This document shows, piece after piece, positions 62,658 to 64,000 of a stretch of 64,000 nt of DNA (positions are counted from its first letter, which is position 1; each line of letters begins with the position of its first letter). The stretch is from NCBI GenBank assembly GCA_029240245.1, contig JARBTJ010000009.1:1-64000 (forward strand), given 5' to 3'. A program made the position numbers and the translations under genes. The notes below the pieces were generated by a model. That model saw nothing but the letters and a program-made list of their open reading frames with translations, was not told the origin of the DNA and did no database searches. This DNA comes from Herbinix sp. (GTDB lineage: Bacteria > Bacillota > Clostridia > Lachnospirales > Lachnospiraceae).

Positions 62658-64000
62658 TTACCCTACCACTTCTTCTTTTATTTCCGGTTCAATTTGATCA
62701 TCAAAATGTATGGTTCTTACTCTCCATTTTCCGGACAGGAAGAATCCGGTATTTAATAGGATCGCTCCAAAAGTTGCTATCGGAACCGCAAGACCGACAC
62801 CGTACAAGCCCTGATCGAAAACATTACACAGAATATATGCCATAGGAATCCGTAAGATAATACCGGAAAATATATTGACGAACAGGGAATAGGTCGTATG
62901 CCCAGCTCCAATAAATAGCCCATTCATACTGAAGGCTATCGGCACCAATAAGTAATCAATACTAAAAGCCAATAAATATGGTAAGCCTGCCTGAATCATA
63001 TCTGGTTCATCCGAATACATTTGTAAAATCTCGCTTGGAAACAATCTTGTTAAGAAAAAAATAACATACGAAATTACACAGGAAAGCGCCATTCCGGTCA
63101 GCCAGGTCTTTTTAGCCCTGTCTTCTTTACCGGCTCCGAAATTCTGTGCACACATAGTCGAAATAGCTGCATTCATAGCAATTGCGGGGAGTATAGCAAA
63201 CCCATTGTATTTGCCGACTGCTCCAACTGCCGCCGAAGCTGTAACACCAAGGGTATTTACCAATGAAGTCATAAACAGGAAGGACAGGTTCGTAATTAAA
63301 TTTTGGATGGAGATTGGTATTCCTAGTTTTAGTATTGCCTTCAGCTGTATTATATCAATCACTAAGGATTTTATTTTAAAATCAAAGACAAAATTCTTCC
63401 TGGTTAAATATAGGATACACAAAAACATGCTTAAGGCTTGTGAGATCACGGTTGCAATACCCGCACCCAGTGCACCGGTATGAAAAACTCCGACGAGTAA
63501 TAAATCAAGCACCACATTGGCTGCACACGCTATCGCAACAAAGTACAAAGGACTCTTGCTGTCTCCCATCCCCCGCATGATTGCACTCAATGCATTATAA
63601 CCAAAGATAAAAATAGTACCAAGTGCGGTGACAATTAAATATCTGCTTGCCTCGGAAAAGGATTCCACCGGAGTGTTAATCAGATTTAATATAGGTCTAT
63701 GTAATACTAGCATGATAAGTGTCATACCAACAGCCACAACGAGAAGGGAGGTCAGTAAGGTTCCTATAATTTTTTGAAGCTGTTTTGTCTTTTCGGCTCC
63801 AACTGATTGAGCTATTAATACTGTGGCTCCTGCACTAAGTCCAACCGCAACATTTGTCATTAACATTGTTACCTGACCGCCGATATTTACACCGGACATG
63901 CTGATCGTACCATTAAACTGCCCGACAATAACCATATCAGCTACACTATATAAGGTCTGAATCAGATTTGAAATAATGAATGGCAGAGCAAAAAGGATTA
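62658..64000 (-). CDS. MATE-family multidrug efflux protein (start lies outside the window)
   Basis: The reading frame stays open to the right edge of the window, and the extra codons (LPFIISNLIQTLYSVADMVIVG) are the normal MATE N-terminal region, so the gene continues past 64000; the ATG at 63935 is internal. Eleven or so membrane helices are visible. Family features include QTLYSVADMVIVG, GLSAGATVLIAQSVGA, AIMRGMGDSKSPLYFV, GALGAGIATVISQ and the second-half NFGAGKEDRAKK. It should export cationic drugs or metabolites using Na+ or H+. No regulator is adjacent in view. Substrate unknown. Confidence 0.9.
   Translation of the reverse strand, partial: ILFALPFIISNLIQTLYSVADMVIVGQFNGTISMSGVNIGGQVTMLMTNVAVGLSAGATVLIAQSVGAEKTKQLQKIIGTLLTSLLVVAVGMTLIMLVLHRPILNLINTPVESFSEASRYLIVTALGTIFIFGYNALSAIMRGMGDSKSPLYFVAIACAANVVLDLLLVGVFHTGALGAGIATVISQALSMFLCILYLTRKNFVFDFKIKSLVIDIIQLKAILKLGIPISIQNLITNLSFLFMTSLVNTLGVTASAAVGAVGKYNGFAILPAIAMNAAISTMCAQNFGAGKEDRAKKTWLTGMALSCVISYVIFFLTRLFPSEILQMYSDEPDMIQAGLPYLLAFSIDYLLVPIAFSMNGLFIGAGHTTYSLFVNIFSGIILRIPMAYILCNVFDQGLYGVGLAVPIATFGAILLNTGFFLSGKWRVRTIHFDDQIEPEIKEEVVG

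Noticed and set aside
62567-62845. Plus-strand frame of 92 residues after the radical SAM gene
   Set aside because: It overlaps the 3' part of the MATE gene on the other strand and lacks a ribosome site; the MATE protein explains the sequence.

Overview
The window looks like chromosome from a low-GC, Gram-positive anaerobe of the Clostridia, most likely Lachnospiraceae (Lachnoclostridium / Anaerocolumna-like). This is an inference from AT-rich intergenic DNA, strong GGAGG ribosome binding sites, lipobox and sortase-type surface proteins, a T-box leader, ArsR/CadC control of a metal pump, many secreted glycoside hydrolases, and lipoproteins with a CSRPDCTH-type motif. No rRNA, tRNA, phage, insertion sequence or CRISPR array was found. 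The last gene (MATE pump) runs off the right edge.

Layout. 0-6 kb: free methionine-R-sulfoxide reductase, a sortase-anchored CBM9-like protein, a split cadmium/zinc P-type ATPase operon (ArsR regulator, free HMA domain, ATPase) with three evenly spaced operators, shikimate kinase and a small PQ-loop membrane protein. 6.6-12.5 kb: a complete oligopeptide ABC importer, oppBCDFA. 12.7-25.5 kb: surface and carbohydrate genes: secreted M14 carboxypeptidase, a three-part lipoprotein (propeller-like, solute-binding and SGNH parts), a cytosolic glycosidase paired with an AraC regulator, an anchored GH43 enzyme with three accessory domains, and a Big2-repeat protein. 25.8-33.9 kb: two paralogous solute-binding lipoproteins around a propeller-like lipoprotein, followed by an ABC-2 type ATPase and permease. 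34-41 kb: PcrA/UvrD-type helicase, a UvrA-like ATPase and a nucleotidyltransferase. 41.8-45.3 kb: luxE-luxC (fatty acyl reductase parts without luciferase) and a second AraC regulator. 45.7-52.2 kb: secreted GH5 enzyme, M20 peptidase and a T-box controlled prolyl-tRNA synthetase. 52.3-59.6 kb: a flavin-based extracellular electron transfer (FLEET) locus: ndh2, dmkB, dmkA, pplA, fmnB and a further lipoprotein. 60-64 kb: methyltransferase-like protein, a radical SAM protein of the DNA modification/repair type, and a MATE pump.

How the parts work together. The FLEET genes suggest NADH to demethylmenaquinone to a flavinylated surface lipoprotein, with FmnB attaching FMN. The Ndh2 membrane extension carries two short motifs resembling ApbE flavinylation sites in a loop predicted to face outward, which I regard as the most interesting lead. 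The GH43 gene and one solute-binding lipoprotein gene 10 kb away share a regulatory module, suggesting one regulon. A dispersed palindromic intergenic repeat (at least four copies) and four unrelated short tandem arrays lie between genes.

Limits. All calls come from reading motifs by eye. No similarity search, structure prediction or folding calculation was run. Several gene starts were moved downstream from the longest open frame to agree with the ribosome binding site.
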